DNA of 64,000 nt, taken from the NCBI GenBank assembly GCA_963932465.1, contig OZ010787.1, forward strand, positions 13,380,926 through 13,444,925, read 5' to 3'. Of this stretch, positions 12,824-23,938 are shown piece after piece. The stretch's first letter is position 1; every line of letters starts with the position of its first letter. This DNA is from Maratus speciosus. Its lineage: Eukaryota > Arthropoda > Arachnida > Araneae > Salticidae. The notes under the pieces are model-generated. The model saw nothing but the letters and a program-made list of their open reading frames with translations. It did not search any database and was not told the DNA's origin. The position numbers and the translations under genes were made by a program.

Positions 12824-13169
12824 CGAACTTATACTTTTGGAATGGATCATTTTCTTCTGATGGAGTGATGGCTTTCATTATTATGAAACAACCGTTGTAA
12901 ATGAAGTTTTAGGTGAAGATGAAAGAGCAGTAAAAAAAATTCTGGCCATTTTTTTTCTCATTCTGACCAGAAAATCAGAGTTCTAACTTTTTATGACTGC
13001 TCTTTCATCTTCACCTAGCACTTCATTTATAACGGCTGTGTCATAATAATGGAATCCATCAGTCCATCAGAAGAAAATAACTCGGTTAAAAATAAAAAAA
13101 TCCAAAATGAGATAACGTTCAAATCATGATCAAATCCCCCTACAAAATATTTTTCTGGCTACGGCCTTG
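12146..13169. mobile_element. hAT element, AAGGCCGTAGCCA-TIR family, with 8-bp target duplication GCTGACGT
   Basis: Perfect 14-base inverted ends CAAGGCCGTAGCCA / TGGCTACGGCCTTG, with identical octamers GCTGACGT on both sides (12138-12145, 13170-13177). 1024 bases without a transposase. The interior carries a pogo-like end (CAGTAGGGTCCCGATTA at about 12267), a poly-T run of about 33 bases at 12788 and the second copy of the foldback hairpin (12847-13083). TIRs differ from those of the elements at 11068 and 54315, so this is another hAT family carrying the same inner module. Confidence 0.9.
12847..13083. repeat. Foldback hairpin module, copy 2
   Basis: Same inverted-repeat module as 11231-11506 (arms TTTTCTTCTGATGGA / TCCATCAGAAGAAAAT), here inside a hAT element of a different family. 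Confidence 0.8.
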
Positions 13170-13177
13170 GCTGACGT

Positions 13178-14169
13178 CACTGTTGGTCGAATTACTATGG
13201 ATCAGCAAGAAAAACCTGGCCGTTCTTTATGACTTCTACCTGTGCACATTTGCTAAGGTAATTTGATTGGTCTACGTTTAATAGGTCTCTGATATGATTG
13301 GCCTACGTCGCCAAGACTATTCCTGCAATGTTCGTTATGACAAAAATGTAGTTGGTAGATTGGTTGACTGAAGTGTTTGTTTGAAAATGCCCTTTCCTTA
13401 TAGGAAATAGGATCCTTAGTTTTTTAGTAGAATGCGATGCAAAAGATTTGGCGCCACATCTGCTTTACAGAAAATAAGCTTTATTAGAAATGTAAATCTC
13501 ATGAACCGCATGGTAATTACATGAGAGGATACGTTTTCTTTGTATAAGGGCATTTGAATAAATTAGAGTATTGAATAAATGCCTCTTGCAACAGAAAGCA
13601 ACTTACAAGAGAACCACTTTTTCTGTAGCTCGCACCTAGCATTGAGACCTCGTCACCTGCTGCATTTTATAGCCATATAGCTCAAAACGAGAGAACCGAT
13701 AAAATTTGTCTGCAAATATCACGTGGAAGCTCTTTTGAAAAAAAGTATACAAATTAGTTACTAATAAGAATAAAATATTGAAAAAAGGTTTAAGAATTCC
13801 TTCAAGAAGCTACGGAATTAATAATAATAAGAATAAAAATACAACATTGTAATTGCATTTTTGAAGGCGCAAAATTTCCTATATTTGTTACCGTAGAATT
13901 TTTTCCGGCACCAGTGACCGAATGTCAAAGTCGTCTGCTGTGTGTGAGCGAGTATTGGTTCGGATATGTAGCATCATATTTGGCGGCTTAACTCGCTTTT
14001 GGCATGGAATTAACAATTAAAAATTCATTACTTTAAAATTAAATGCATATAAAAAAATATATAATACGATTTTTGCAGACAAATTTGATCGGTTCTTTAA
14101 CGTTAACCTATAGGACTATAAAATGCACCAGGTGTCAGTGCTAGGTGCGAGCTTCACCAAAAGTGGTTA
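13178..14169. other. Intron sequence, nothing recognised
   Basis: Unclassified intronic DNA. Two short segments resemble each other in inverse order (AACCGATAAAATTTGTCTGCA near 13695 and TGCAGACAAATTTGATCGG near 14075, with ATAGGACTATAAAATGCA at 14110 and TGCATTTTATAGCC near 13662), suggesting a degraded TIR element of about 500 bases between 13616 and 14155. Confidence 0.4.
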
Positions 14170-14177
14170 CTTGTTAG

Positions 14178-14450
14178 CAGGGCGTCGGAGTCGGAGTCAG
14201 GTCCATTTTTGAGCGAAAGAGTCGGCGTCGGATCTGTTAAAATTCCCGTAGTCGGAGTCGTCCATTTTACAAGCAGGGCTGCGCAATCGGAGTCGAATCT
14301 GTTAAAATTCCCGGAGTCGGAGTCGTTCATTTTACAAGCAGGGCTGCGCAGTCGGAGTCTGGCCCATTTTTGAGCGAAAGAGTCGGAGTCGGATCTGTTA
14401 AAATTCCCCGAGTTGGAGTCGTTCATCTTCCCACCGACTTCGCAGCCCTG
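14178..14450. mobile_element. hAT MITE, CAGGGCTGCG-GGAGTCGGAGTC type, 8-bp duplication CTTGTTAG
   Basis: Ends CAGGGCGTCGGAGTCGG and the inverse of CAGGGCTGCGAAGTCGG, flanked by identical CTTGTTAG octamers (14170-14177, 14451-14458). The interior has about three tandem units of 70-110 bases with AAAGAGTCGG and CCATTTTTGAGCG words, which read as spurious open frames in both directions. Confidence 0.88.
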
Positions 14451-14458
14451 CTTGTTAG

Positions 14459-16300
14459 TAACTCATCTTTGTACTGCGTTCCCCGTTGTGAATATGTCAC
14501 GGTAATGGGTCGCATTCAGACAACTATGCCATGTCAACTCAAGCAATCCTTGGTTTTCGCGAAGGTCATTTCGAGCCTCTTCATATTTGGACATTGTGCT
14601 ACATTAATTCATACTGATATTGCCAATAAAGCTTATTTTCTGTGCACCGCACTGGTGCCGTCAAACTTTTCCTTTCGCATTTTTTTTTTTTTTTTTTGGC
14701 AACTCTGATTTTCCACATGTTTTTTAAGGCTGTTCTCAAATCCAAATTGGCGTCTTTTTCTCACATACATATATATCACTTGCCTATGAATTAAATTATG
14801 AATAAAAGCACCATTAAGAATATCGGAAGTACTTTTGATATTCTTTCAGAAATCTGGAATTTTCTCCCGATGATGTCTTATTTTCGAAGTTATATTGCAA
14901 AGAAATATTTGTAGACACATTCGTGAAATCAATTCTGAAATATACATGAAATTTGCAGATACTGACATATCAATAAATCGAAGTTTCCCATTTTCTTCTA
15001 AAAAGAAAGGGTATTTTCAAAACATGATGTCAAATTTGACACTCATTTTTGCTGATTTTTAAGAAATGACAGACTCAGGACTTTTTTCATAAGAAAGCAA
15101 TTGCTTATAATTGAAGATGTACGAACACACAAATGCCTAACAACTTTTACGCTTCTTCTACACAACGTTTTCTAATTAGCAGTCTTCGAAGTCTTCACCG
15201 TATTTAACCGTAGATATTCTTTTATTAAATAAGACGAACGTGAAAAATGGAACTTTTAAATAATAATGTCTACAAATTTTACACATTTACATATAAAAAT
15301 ATTAATACATTCGTGAATGTGTCAGAAAGATTAACTTTGCGACAACAAACAAATAAAAAGAAACAAATAAAAAGAAGAAAAAAACTGAGAACACCTTCAA
15401 CATAACGAGCAGCATATAGTAAATCTACTTGATGGTTTAAGACTCCATTTTAAATGAGGGATATATATAAAAATTACGTTTTCCTAAGGAAATTGCTACG
15501 TCCGCAAATCTTACTACCCAGAAGATCTACTTCTGGTTAGACTTTAAAATAAAGCTTTATACCAAGAGATGAATGAATTGCGTGTATTGCTATATTGTAG
15601 CAGTGTATATGAAATACTGCTATAGTGTAGTATTGTCTATGAAACTCTGATATAATGTAGTTCGATGATTAATGTGCATCTGAAAAGAAATAACATTTTA
15701 ATAGCGTTTTATATATTTTTTGGAAATTGCTTATGTAGGCTAAACTTCAAAAGCTTCTTAATAGATTCGTCACCGGAATTTCATCTTTTGATGAAGTTTT
15801 GCACAGACACATATGTTAACGAACAATATTTTTATTAAATTAGTGGTAGTAGTTGCGGTGAAATTAGTGGGGTAAGGTAATTTTTTTAAATTAAATCTAC
15901 TTGAAAGAAAAGCAAAAGGATTGTAAGTTGTATTTCAATAATAAAACTCTTCACCCCTGCCCCCTCCAAGCAAAAGCAGGCATAAACAGTACGTTTTCAA
16001 AATATTTGAGAAACAAACACATATATATCAACAATTTAAAAATTTCAAAGATCAGTTATATTTTCAACTTAGAAGACAAAAATTGTAATATATGTTCAAA
16101 CATATATATAGTTTTTGTGATGTTTTATTTATCGACGCATTTTTTAATGTGAAATGATTGATTGCATGATTTTTATCAGCAGTTTTCATATTAAAAATCT
16201 TTTGATGCTATTACATTGCAATGCATTTATTTGATCATCCTGTACATTTGGATAAATTGTTAATAAATGTTATTAAAAAGAATAAAAAGCTCAAACTTAC
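14459..16300. other. Intron sequence, no gene seen
   Basis: AT-rich, with a poly-T run at about 14680 and no recognised repeat ends. Short open frames in it have no recognisable domain. The KLC exon acceptor and donor at its right edge are described separately. Confidence 0.45.
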
Positions 16301-16388
16301 ACCTATTTGATCATTAGACATCAAGTGCTTTCTTGTTTGTAGAATTTCAGTTTGAACGTCAAGAGTTTCCTTGTAACGGTCTGTCATA
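16301..16388 (-). CDS. KLC-like gene, fifth coding exon, second TPR (residues 262-291)
   Basis: Short 88-base exon recognised from splice sites and phase. The acceptor TTTCATTTCAG precedes T ATG ACA GAC; the first T completes the split Asn codon left by the previous exon (phase 2). It encodes RYKETLDVQTEILQTRK, matching KYKDAANLLNDALAIREK of kinesin light chain TPR 2, and then LMSNDQIG, matching the LGKDHPAV loop. It ends GGT before GTAAGT, phase 0. An overlapping earlier GT (GTGTAA) is possible but would put the next exon out of frame. Confidence 0.87.
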
Positions 16389-16479
16389 CTGAAATGAAAT
16401 ATAATTTAACAATGGTATATCAAATTCAATATAAGTAGGCATAAGTACAGGTGTTTATATAAAAAAAAAAAATCCGATA

Positions 16480-17203
16480 TATGAGCCCCTAGCAGCCGTA
16501 TCGCTCGCGAAAACGGGATGCCCTTTGCGATGTTGTTATTTTATGGCATGGGTTCGAGAATGAGATAAGCAAGCATTTTGCAAGTGTACTCGTCCAATAC
16601 TGGACATCAAACGGTGTGTTACACCGACTCCGGACGCTGCGACAGAACTCAACTCAATGCCATGAGAAGGGCCGGAACAGATCCGGTCCCTTATGTAGAC
16701 CGCCACATCATCGACTCCTTATCGTGGCAATGCATAGGAGCGAGCCATACCTGGAGACTAGTGAGATACACCCATACCATGGAATTATTTTACCGCTAGC
16801 CGGGATTGAGAATCCCTACGAAAGGCTACCTTTATGATCTAAGCTAGCAAACAAAACAATACAAAAATATGAAATATTAATAAAATAAGCAAAAACATAG
16901 AAATAAAAAAAATAGGAAAGTTAGTTCCCCGCTTCCTGCGTCCCTCCGGGTAACTTTTCTTAAGGCGTCAGGGCTACGGAGTAGGGAACGACAGCAAAAA
17001 GGTTTGGTACGGCCGGACCCGGTGGTACCGCCTGCTCTACGCTCGCTCATCCACCACCAAGGCAGCCAACTGTTTCTCATCCATGCAAGAGGAAACAGAC
17101 CTCACAAACTTCCTCGCCTCAGAGTGAGTGGGTAGTGGATACTATCCGCACGGTGCTACTCCGGAAGACGAAATCTCCAGACACACGTGCTCTCGAGACC
17201 GGG
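16480..17203. other. GC-rich island of unknown origin beside the 153-bp satellite
   Basis: About 700 bases with clearly higher G+C than the flanks, including GGGCCGGAACAGATCCGG and CGGCCGGACCCGGTGG. Two overlapping 73-codon frames run across 16578-16837, but neither shows a motif I recognise, and the codon pattern is not convincing. The end (CTCTCGAGACCGGGCATG) runs directly into the tandem array, so island and array may be parts of one element. It could also be foreign or a retroelement leader; undecided. Confidence 0.35.
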
Positions 17204-17990
17204 CATGGGGATTACCAGTTACTGTAACAGTGACAAATTTTCGAAAATTTCAAATGGCAGCACCCAATTATTTTTCATCGCAAAATCAACGTCACGGTGA
17301 GAAACTGTGACTAGCTTCAAGAAACTAAGATTTAGGAATGGCGACATAAAACTGGGCATGGGGATTACCAATTACTGTAACAGTGACAAATTTTCAAAAA
17401 TTTCAAATGGCAGCACCCAATTATTTTTCATCGCAAAATCATCGTCACAGTGAGAAACTGTGACTAGCTTCAAGAAACTAGGAATTAGGAATGGCGACAT
17501 AAAACAGGGCATGGGGATTACCAATTACTGTAACAGTGACAAATTTTCGAAAATTTCAAATGGCAGCACCCAATTATTTTTCATCGCAAAATCATCGTCA
17601 CGGAGAAAAACTGTGACTAGCTTCAAGAAACTAAGATTTAGGAATGGCGACATAAAACAGGACATGGGGATTACCAATTACCGTAACAGTGACAAATTTT
17701 CGAAAATTTCAAATGGCAGCACCCAATTATTTTTCATCGCAAAATCATCGTCACGGTGAGAAACTGTGACTAGCTTCAAGAAACTAAGATTTAGGAATGG
17801 CGACATAAAACAGGGCATGTGGATTACCAATTACTGTAACAGTGACAAATTTTCGAAAATTTCAAATGGCAGCACCCAATTATTTTTCATCGCAAAATCA
17901 TCGTCACGGAGAAAAACTGTGACTAGCTTCAAGAAACTAAGATTTAGGAATGGCGACATAAAACAGGACATGGGGATTATACAGAAAAAT
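17204..17990. repeat. 153-bp tandem repeat array (five full units plus partial)
   Basis: The word CATGGGGATTACC (CATGTGGATTACC in one unit) occurs at 17204, 17357, 17510, 17663, 17816 and 17969: exactly 153 bases each time. Units are nearly identical (single changes such as GGCATG/GACATG and CACGGTGAG/CACGGAGAA). Because 153 is a multiple of three, one frame stays open through several units and gives a repeated peptide (SKISNGSTQLFFIAKS). I regard that as a by-product rather than a gene. Each unit can form a small stem (GTCACGG / CTGTGAC) around TGAGAAA. No hammerhead ribozyme core was found. Confidence 0.92.
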
Positions 17991-18289
17991 AAAATATTAT
18001 ACAGAGTGTATAATGAATACTTTTTTTGGAGGGGCAGACAGGCAAATAAAGTTTTTTCTTTTTTTCTTTTTTCTTTTTTTTGCATGTGAGCCATTCATAT
18101 AAATTTTGAGTCACCTTTCTCTCTTCCAGAATATTTCGTCCTGCGGCCAAAATATTCTTTTAAAAGGAGGGGGGGGGGGTGGTTGTAAAGATCTGAACTA
18201 TATCAGATTCGCCATATAGAAAGAATTAATGCATTTCTAAAACAGAGTAAAAATTTGGTGAAGTCCACTAAGACGTGCGGTAAGCTGAA

Positions 18290-18995
18290 ATAAACTACTC
18301 AGTCACCATCGCTCTTGGACATTTGACAATCAGTGACAGTTTTCTAATGCAAAGGAGCAGCCGGTATTCTTTTGATCTTTGAGCGTGGGAAGAGAACCCG
18401 CATAGTTTCTCACGAGAGCATATGATCGCAGGATCCGGGTGCAAAAAAGAGGAGGTTCTCAAGGTGTCCACTCAGGGGATAGCGAAAAAGGTCCCTAGGA
18501 GGTTCTTGAAAAGAACGGACAGTTAGTGGCTGAGAAACTCACTATTGTTTTTAGAGGGAGATAATTGAGATATATATACAAGAGGAGGATGAGGAGAGAT
18601 TAGATTTTGGCTGGAGTTGGAAGAGCGACTTTTGGAGTGGAAGAGTTTGAAGGCCGAAAGGGCTGGGCTTTACGATTCCTAGTACCGGGGAATGATACCA
18701 GAATCAGCGGCGACAGGGAACCAGAGTGCCGTCGCGGAGAAAGAGATCTTAATCTCTGAGACAAGACAAGCGTTTTCCGTTCAAGTAATGCATTGCCTGT
18801 GGACTTAATAGACTAGCTGCCACCTTCTCATAGACACTATTTCTGATACATAAACTTTTGTTCAACAAAATTTACATTGTTGTGTACATAGCGACTTATC
18901 ATTACTCCAGAATATCTTTTATTGTGTTATAAAATAAATTTCATGTTATCATATTCTAAGAGAATATAAGTTGTTAAGCCTCCGAAGTTAACACC
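18290..18995. other. Purine-rich unit ending TTAACA, possible solo LTR
   Basis: About 700 bases with GC and purine content unlike the intron, an AATAAA-type signal near 18930 and an end GAAGTTAACA right where the neighbouring transposase stops aligning. These are LTR-like traits. However, I could not find a matching TGT start with a target duplication, so this is a weak inference. Confidence 0.25.
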
Positions 18996-19006
18996 CTCGA
19001 CCATCG

Positions 19007-19362
19007 TTACCGCCTTCTTAGGACACGGCACACCGTACAATAAGGCATATCCAGATTCCGAGCTATCACACGAGCGCTGGAAGTGGTAGCAATATTGTCT
19101 GGTGCTCTGTCGACAATCGCCGTTGCTACTTCTTCGATTGTAACCTGTGATACGGGTTTTCGTCCTCTGCCTGACTGAACATTTAGAGAACCTGATTTCT
19201 CAAACTTCTCAACCATTGCTTTTAAACGATTAACTGACAAAGGACCGTTACCTTTACGCATTTTTTGTGGTTTCTAAAAGCACGAAGAGCGGCTGGCGCA
19301 TTACACTGGTTGAGGTAAAAGAATTTGACTAGTAGAGCTCGCTCGACTAAAGAAGGAGACAT
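19007..19362 (-). pseudogene. Mariner/Tc1-type transposase N-terminal fragment, frameshifted
   Basis: Starting from the ATG at 19362, the minus strand reads MSPSLVERALLVKFFYLNQ and then FRNHKK. A one-base loss in an A run shifts the frame, and the downstream frame continues MRKGNGPLSVNRLKAMVEKF, SGRGRKPV and RVIARNLDMPYCTVCRVLRR. The bipartite helix-turn-helix with a GRGRKP-type linker is the DNA-binding region of mariner-family transposases. Coding similarity stops at 19007, so the catalytic part is missing. The 5' terminal repeat CAAGGTGGCCATAATTAAAC lies at 19852 downward, next to TA, with about 490 bases of leader between. Confidence 0.8.
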
Positions 19363-19852
19363 TATGAAAGATAACTTTCAAAGAAATTGCTTCTAACAAT
19401 AGCACATTATCTTTTAAAGCCGAACAAGCTGGCACTGGACCAAAAAATGTAACGTGAAATTTGAATAAAGAACTTCTTCTTCTGCTGATGCTTTCTTTGG
19501 GGCTCTGTAAGTGAAATTGCAGATAAAGAAACTTTAACAGTGTTTATGTAGATTTTTAGCTTTTTATAAACTGTTAACATTTTGAGCTTGGATTAAATTG
19601 CTAAATTCGTTAAATAAACGGTAATTTTATTTCAGTATTGATTCTTCTTTTTTTGAAACTCTCTTTTTCGAATACACAGCGCCACATATTCCCCTGGTGG
19701 TGATTTTTGGAACTAATTTTTTTTCGCGGAATCCTTCGTCCCTCGTTTTGTTTAATCTTCCTACAAAATTTGGCGTCATTCTCGTAATTAGATCACGCTA
19801 CAGAACACCCTGAGTACCGCCAGTTTAATTATGGCCACCTTGTATATAGGGA
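19007..19852 (-). mobile_element. 5' part of a mariner-like element
   Basis: Runs from a TA-flanked terminal sequence (CAAGGTGGCCATAA, minus strand, from 19852) through a leader to the transposase fragment. The 3' end is lost. Confidence 0.6.
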
Positions 19853-20084
19853 TCAAAGAAAACTATAAAATGTTATATAAAGAATTTTAAATCTTAAAAT
19901 GAAACTGTTTTAAAATTATTAAAATGCTTAAATGTGTATTTTATAGCATGAACAGATATTTTAGTAATAAATTTATTCATTTAATCACATCTGTTGAAAA
20001 TAAATCTTAAGAAAAAATTTTCTATCATAAAATTTATAAAAATTCTAGGATTAATTGATAACCCTTTTTATCACTTTTCAACAT

Positions 20085-21130
20085 AGCTGTTTATGAATTC
20101 GGTCTGTCTGTACTCTAACTACCGTAAATATACTCAGATTGGCACGCAATTGATATATGTTACGGAGGTATATAAAAGCATGTTCAGTATGGAAAATTAA
20201 GTGTGTAGAATGTATAGTTCATTTACAGAGTTACTCAAAAGAATTCCATTACATTATGGTTTATAGGTAAAAATAGTTTTCAGTGTATTTTAATGATATT
20301 ACACTATTTCAAACCTATTAAATTTCATAAACGTCACTAGGTGTACGACAAGATGTTTACTGTAGAATATGATGTGCATAGTATTTATCGTTCATTTATA
20401 GGGGCACACAAAAGAATTCATTTAGAGTAATATCTGAGCAATATTTGCTGGAAGCGAGTTTTGAATGTGGTATGCGTTTTTAAATTTAAATAATTTTTTG
20501 CGCATTACTCAGTCTATATAAGTTCTATAATTCATATACAGGGCTGCACAAAGGAATTTACCTACAATTCCGTTTATCGGTGCTCAAGGGTATTTTTCAA
20601 CTGTGTTATGTGTTTCCTAACTGAGCTAAATTTTTGCATGCTATGGAGAAAATATTCAAATCTGTACATCATATTCAGGACTGTACAAAAAAATTCGGAT
20701 ATTTTACCGACTAATGATAGTAACTGCTGAAATTCAGTTTTCAACAGTTATTTCTTATTTACAGGGGAACGCAAAAATTTTGGTTACAGTACTGTCTATG
20801 AGTGATAATTGATGGAAGTACGTTTTCAATTTTGGAATGCGTTTTGAAGTTTTACTGATTAATGTGTTGGGAAGAGTTTCATAATGTATGCTTGAAGTTG
20901 GATTTTCCTTTCTTATTTTTGCTAAAATACGGTGTCAGTATCGATACACTATAAAAAGAAATGTTAGAAAAGTTTACTGGAATCTCGATTGCCATTACCA
21001 TTTCTGTATTTTTCTAATGAAAGGAAATTCGCCAGTGGAATGTGCAACAAGGAGCGAATACGGAATTTAGAATCCTTCACAGCTTGCTAAAAGCTCAGTT
21101 AACATTTCCCTCTCAGACGAAATAACACTG
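20085..21130. repeat. Diverged internally repetitive element with CAGGGCTGCACAAAGGAATT words
   Basis: Begins with TTCGGTCTGTCTGTACTC and then repeats, at 110-200-base spacing, the idea ATTTACAG-GG--GCACAAAAGAATT at about 20220, 20395, 20537, 20675 and 20762. The opening stretch (CCGTAAATATACTCAGATT) matches, inverted, the 7380-7470 segment of the Helitron at 2274-8144, so the two belong to one family. Copies have decayed strongly. Confidence 0.5.
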
Positions 21131-21320
21131 AGCATGTATCCACTAGTGGGTTGACTGGGAATGAAGGGGTTAAATTAACTAATGAAGGGGTTTAAATTGA
21201 TATTCGCTCAACATATTCCATAAAAATACGAAAACTTTACTGGCAATCCAGTTGTTTTCTTTTGCAGTGTACGGTATCGTAACATGTATGTTGAATTAAA
21301 AAAATATATATATATATATA

Positions 21321-21750
21321 CCGGGTGTCCCAAAAATGACTGATATATTTTAAAATTCAATAACTTGCAAACGGTGACAGATATTTGAAAAATACTTGCA
21401 GGAGGTTTATGTATGATGTCAGGAGTTTGTTTACAGGGATTATTGATTTTAGTTCAAATTTCAAACAATAGATGGCGCTGAGAGCAATAAGTGCTCAGTC
21501 CAGGTCCGATTTTTGGTACTTCGAGATTCATTCAGTACGTTTTAGTCTCCTTTTTTGCATGGAAAAAGAAAGAGGCCGAAAAATCGAACCTGGATTTAGC
21601 GGTTATTGCTTGCAGCGCCATCAACTGAGAATCACAGCATAAAAACTCCTGACATCTTAAATAACACTTCTGCAAGAATTTTTTTAATATCGGTCACCGT
21701 TTGCAAATTATTGAATTTTAAAATCCATCAGTCATTTTTGGGACACCCGG
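21321..21750. mobile_element. TA-flanked MITE ending 15 bp from a KLC splice donor hexamer
   Basis: Inverted ends CCGGGTGTCCCAAAAATGAC / GTCATTTTTGGGACACCCGG continuing for about 58 bases in total (CAATAACTTGCAAACGGTGAC inside). The left flank is a (TA)n tract. 430 bases, non-coding. TIRs starting CCGGGTG-CCAAAA are typical of mariner-like MITEs. It lies inside the intron, with only 15 bases between its end and the GTAAGT donor hexamer (21771-21766). Confidence 0.85.
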
Positions 21751-21771
21751 TCTGTATCCCACATTACTTAC

Positions 21772-21985
21772 TTGTATACGTTTGCTATAACTTCCATCAT
21801 AGTGAAAATATTTTTATCGTGGGGATTTTCTTCTGCAGCTAGATCTTCTATTGTAGATTTTAGAAGAGGAATAGCAATATCATAAGATCCTTCTTGGATG
21901 TATGTTTTTATCAAATCAAAGAGAATTTTTAATCTGGACTGTTCAGAAAAATCAAGCGTATCCAACTGCTTCAAAATTGAGTAAC
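21772..21985 (-). CDS. KLC-like gene, fourth coding exon, first TPR (residues 191-261)
   Basis: The acceptor is a strong CCCCTACTCCCCACAG. The incoming phase 1 fits exactly: A plus GT gives Ser, then YSILKQL. The motifs SRLKILFDLIKTYIQEG and YDIAIPLLKSTIEDL align with the KLC segment RLRTLHNLVIQYASQG / YEVAVPLCKQALEDL, the first TPR. IFTMMEVIANVY matches VATMLNILALVY, the start of the second TPR. The exon ends GTA TAC AA before GTAAGT, phase 2. Fifteen bases past this donor hexamer a TA-type MITE (21321-21750) begins, so the intron start is almost immediately transposon sequence. Confidence 0.92.
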
Positions 21986-22156
21986 CTGTGGGGAGTAGGG
22001 GAAATTTAAATAATTTATTGCTCAAGATTTAAACAAGAAATGTCATACGTTATTCATGCACTAGAATAATTTCCACGGTTTTCTGCAGCTCAGATCGTAT
22101 TCTGATTTTAGTATTTTCTTATTTGAACAGATTCCGAACGAATCAATATTAAGGTA

Positions 22157-23249
22157 CAGTCGTGGAAAAAAATAGTAAACACCCCTATTAACTCAGCAAC
22201 AAATTATTGTAGAAGAAAGTTACTGGTACCAAACGATTGGAAATGAAGTCTACTTTTAAATGATGTATATAAAATTTGCTTAGGGAGTCATCTACAGATC
22301 AAAACGAACCCAAACTTTTTTTCTGCAATAGCAGTACCCAAGTTTGACACCATAAATACACCCATTGTACACCCTTCAATTAGCCTAAAAACAAATTTTC
22401 ATGAAATTCGTACTATTATGTTTCAGAGAAATTACTTATTTTAAAATGAGCCTATTTTAGGGGCTGCATCCAAATTGAATTTCGGTACTCGATTGTTGAA
22501 ATGCTACAGAATGACTATGCCACTTCTATTAATGCATTATTTCTTACCAATAGGATCATTTCACTCGTTTAATATGTTTCGACTATTGCCAGCCCAAATG
22601 TTTCAATAAAATGAGTAAAATATATTTTTTTTCAAATTATGCTTTTCTGCACATCATAGGCTTGAACCCTCATTTTGACGTTTTTAATCATAATTCGAAA
22701 ACTACTTGGAAGAAAAATTTGAAATTGAGAATTCGCATAAAGCAGAACATAATAAATATAAATCTATCAAAAAAGTTGTAGGTTGCAATTAATATTTTTT
22801 TAAAACATTAATTTCATAATTCATATTATTTTTTTATTACAGTTTCAATGTATTTATGTTTGGGTTTTTCAGTATTATAACCACACAGAAAATTATCCCA
22901 TTAGGATTATAATTTCAGGAGATAATAAAAATATGAAAATGTAATTTAACATTAGAAACTCTAAATTTTGAATGTTTATAATTCAAAAACTTGTCATCCA
23001 AATGACTTGAAATTTTGTTTCTAGGCATAGTTTGAACTAAAGATTTAAAATATATTGTCAAAATTGGGTGTTGCCGTTGAAAAAAGCAAAGTTTGGTCTA
23101 GTTTTGATTTGTAGACGCCCCCCTAAGCAAATTTTTTATACATCATTTAAAAGTAGACTTTATTTCCAATCGTTTGGTGCCCGTAACTTTCTTCTATTAT
23201 AATTAATTGCAGAGTTAGCAGGGAGTGTTTACTTTTTTTTCCACCACTG
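22157..23249. mobile_element. Tc1/mariner-type element with ~150-bp terminal inverted repeats
   Basis: Ends CAGTCGTGGAAAAAAATAG and the inverse of CAGTGGTGGAAAAAAAAGT between TA dinucleotides (22155-22156, 23250-23251). The inverted similarity continues through AAACGATTGGAAAT, TACTTTTAAATGATGTATA and GCTTAGGGAGTCATCTACA. 1093 bases. The interior has no transposase frame, so it is non-autonomous. Confidence 0.85.
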
Positions 23250-23938
23250 TACATAGCTAAACTTTGTTTTTTTTTCTTATTAAATATTTTATAGATTCCA
23301 AAAATCACTGTTAAAGATATTATATATTGCAAGTTTTTGAGAAAATGTCAATACAACCTTTGAATTAGAATAGTACCTAATTAAATATTATATGATAAAT
23401 TATGTACTATTATGACACATTTTAATACATAATATTTATAAAAGGACAAGTTATGCAAGCACGATTACAGGTCTGCCACTGGTGGCTATTTATTTTTTTT
23501 CTACTACTATTTCAGGCCTGCCACATGCGACTATTTTTTAATTCTAACTGGCACCACTTTCTCAAAACAGAAATCCTACACACATACTTTGCCAACATTT
23601 GCAAGAGAAATATACTTCAAAATGTATATTAGAGAAATACTGGGGTGAATAGAATTTAAAAATAGTCGCCCGTGGCAGCCCTGCTATTTCGAAACCATAA
23701 TAATCGTGGTAGATTTCTGCTGGATAGGGCATACCAAACATCCATCTTGTGAATCTTTTCCGATGAACAGCGTAAAAGGACTAAAATCGAACATTCACGA
23801 ATCTTCAGAATTATTCATCCGATAAATATGATTTATAAGGTAAACGCACCGGTAGCGGGCCACTTAAGGACATTTATCTAATTATTATTATAGTATTAAT
23901 GAATTCTAAAAGACATATATATTTTTAACCTAGTCCTA

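Noticed and set aside
14154..14708. Asp/Ser-rich frame and overlapping plus-strand frame
   Set aside because: Lie largely over the internal repeats of a hAT MITE bounded by CTTGTTAG duplications.
17204..17990. CRISPR-like array
   Set aside because: Whole 153-bp units repeat head to tail with no unique spacers; eukaryotic satellite.
17204..17990. Hammerhead ribozyme (retrozyme-like satellite)
   Set aside because: A small stem with GAAA is present, but no CTGATGA core in suitable position.
17460..18089. Long open frames encoding a repeated SKISNGSTQLFFIAKS-type peptide
   Set aside because: Arise only because the 153-bp satellite unit is a multiple of three; no codon bias or domain supports a gene.
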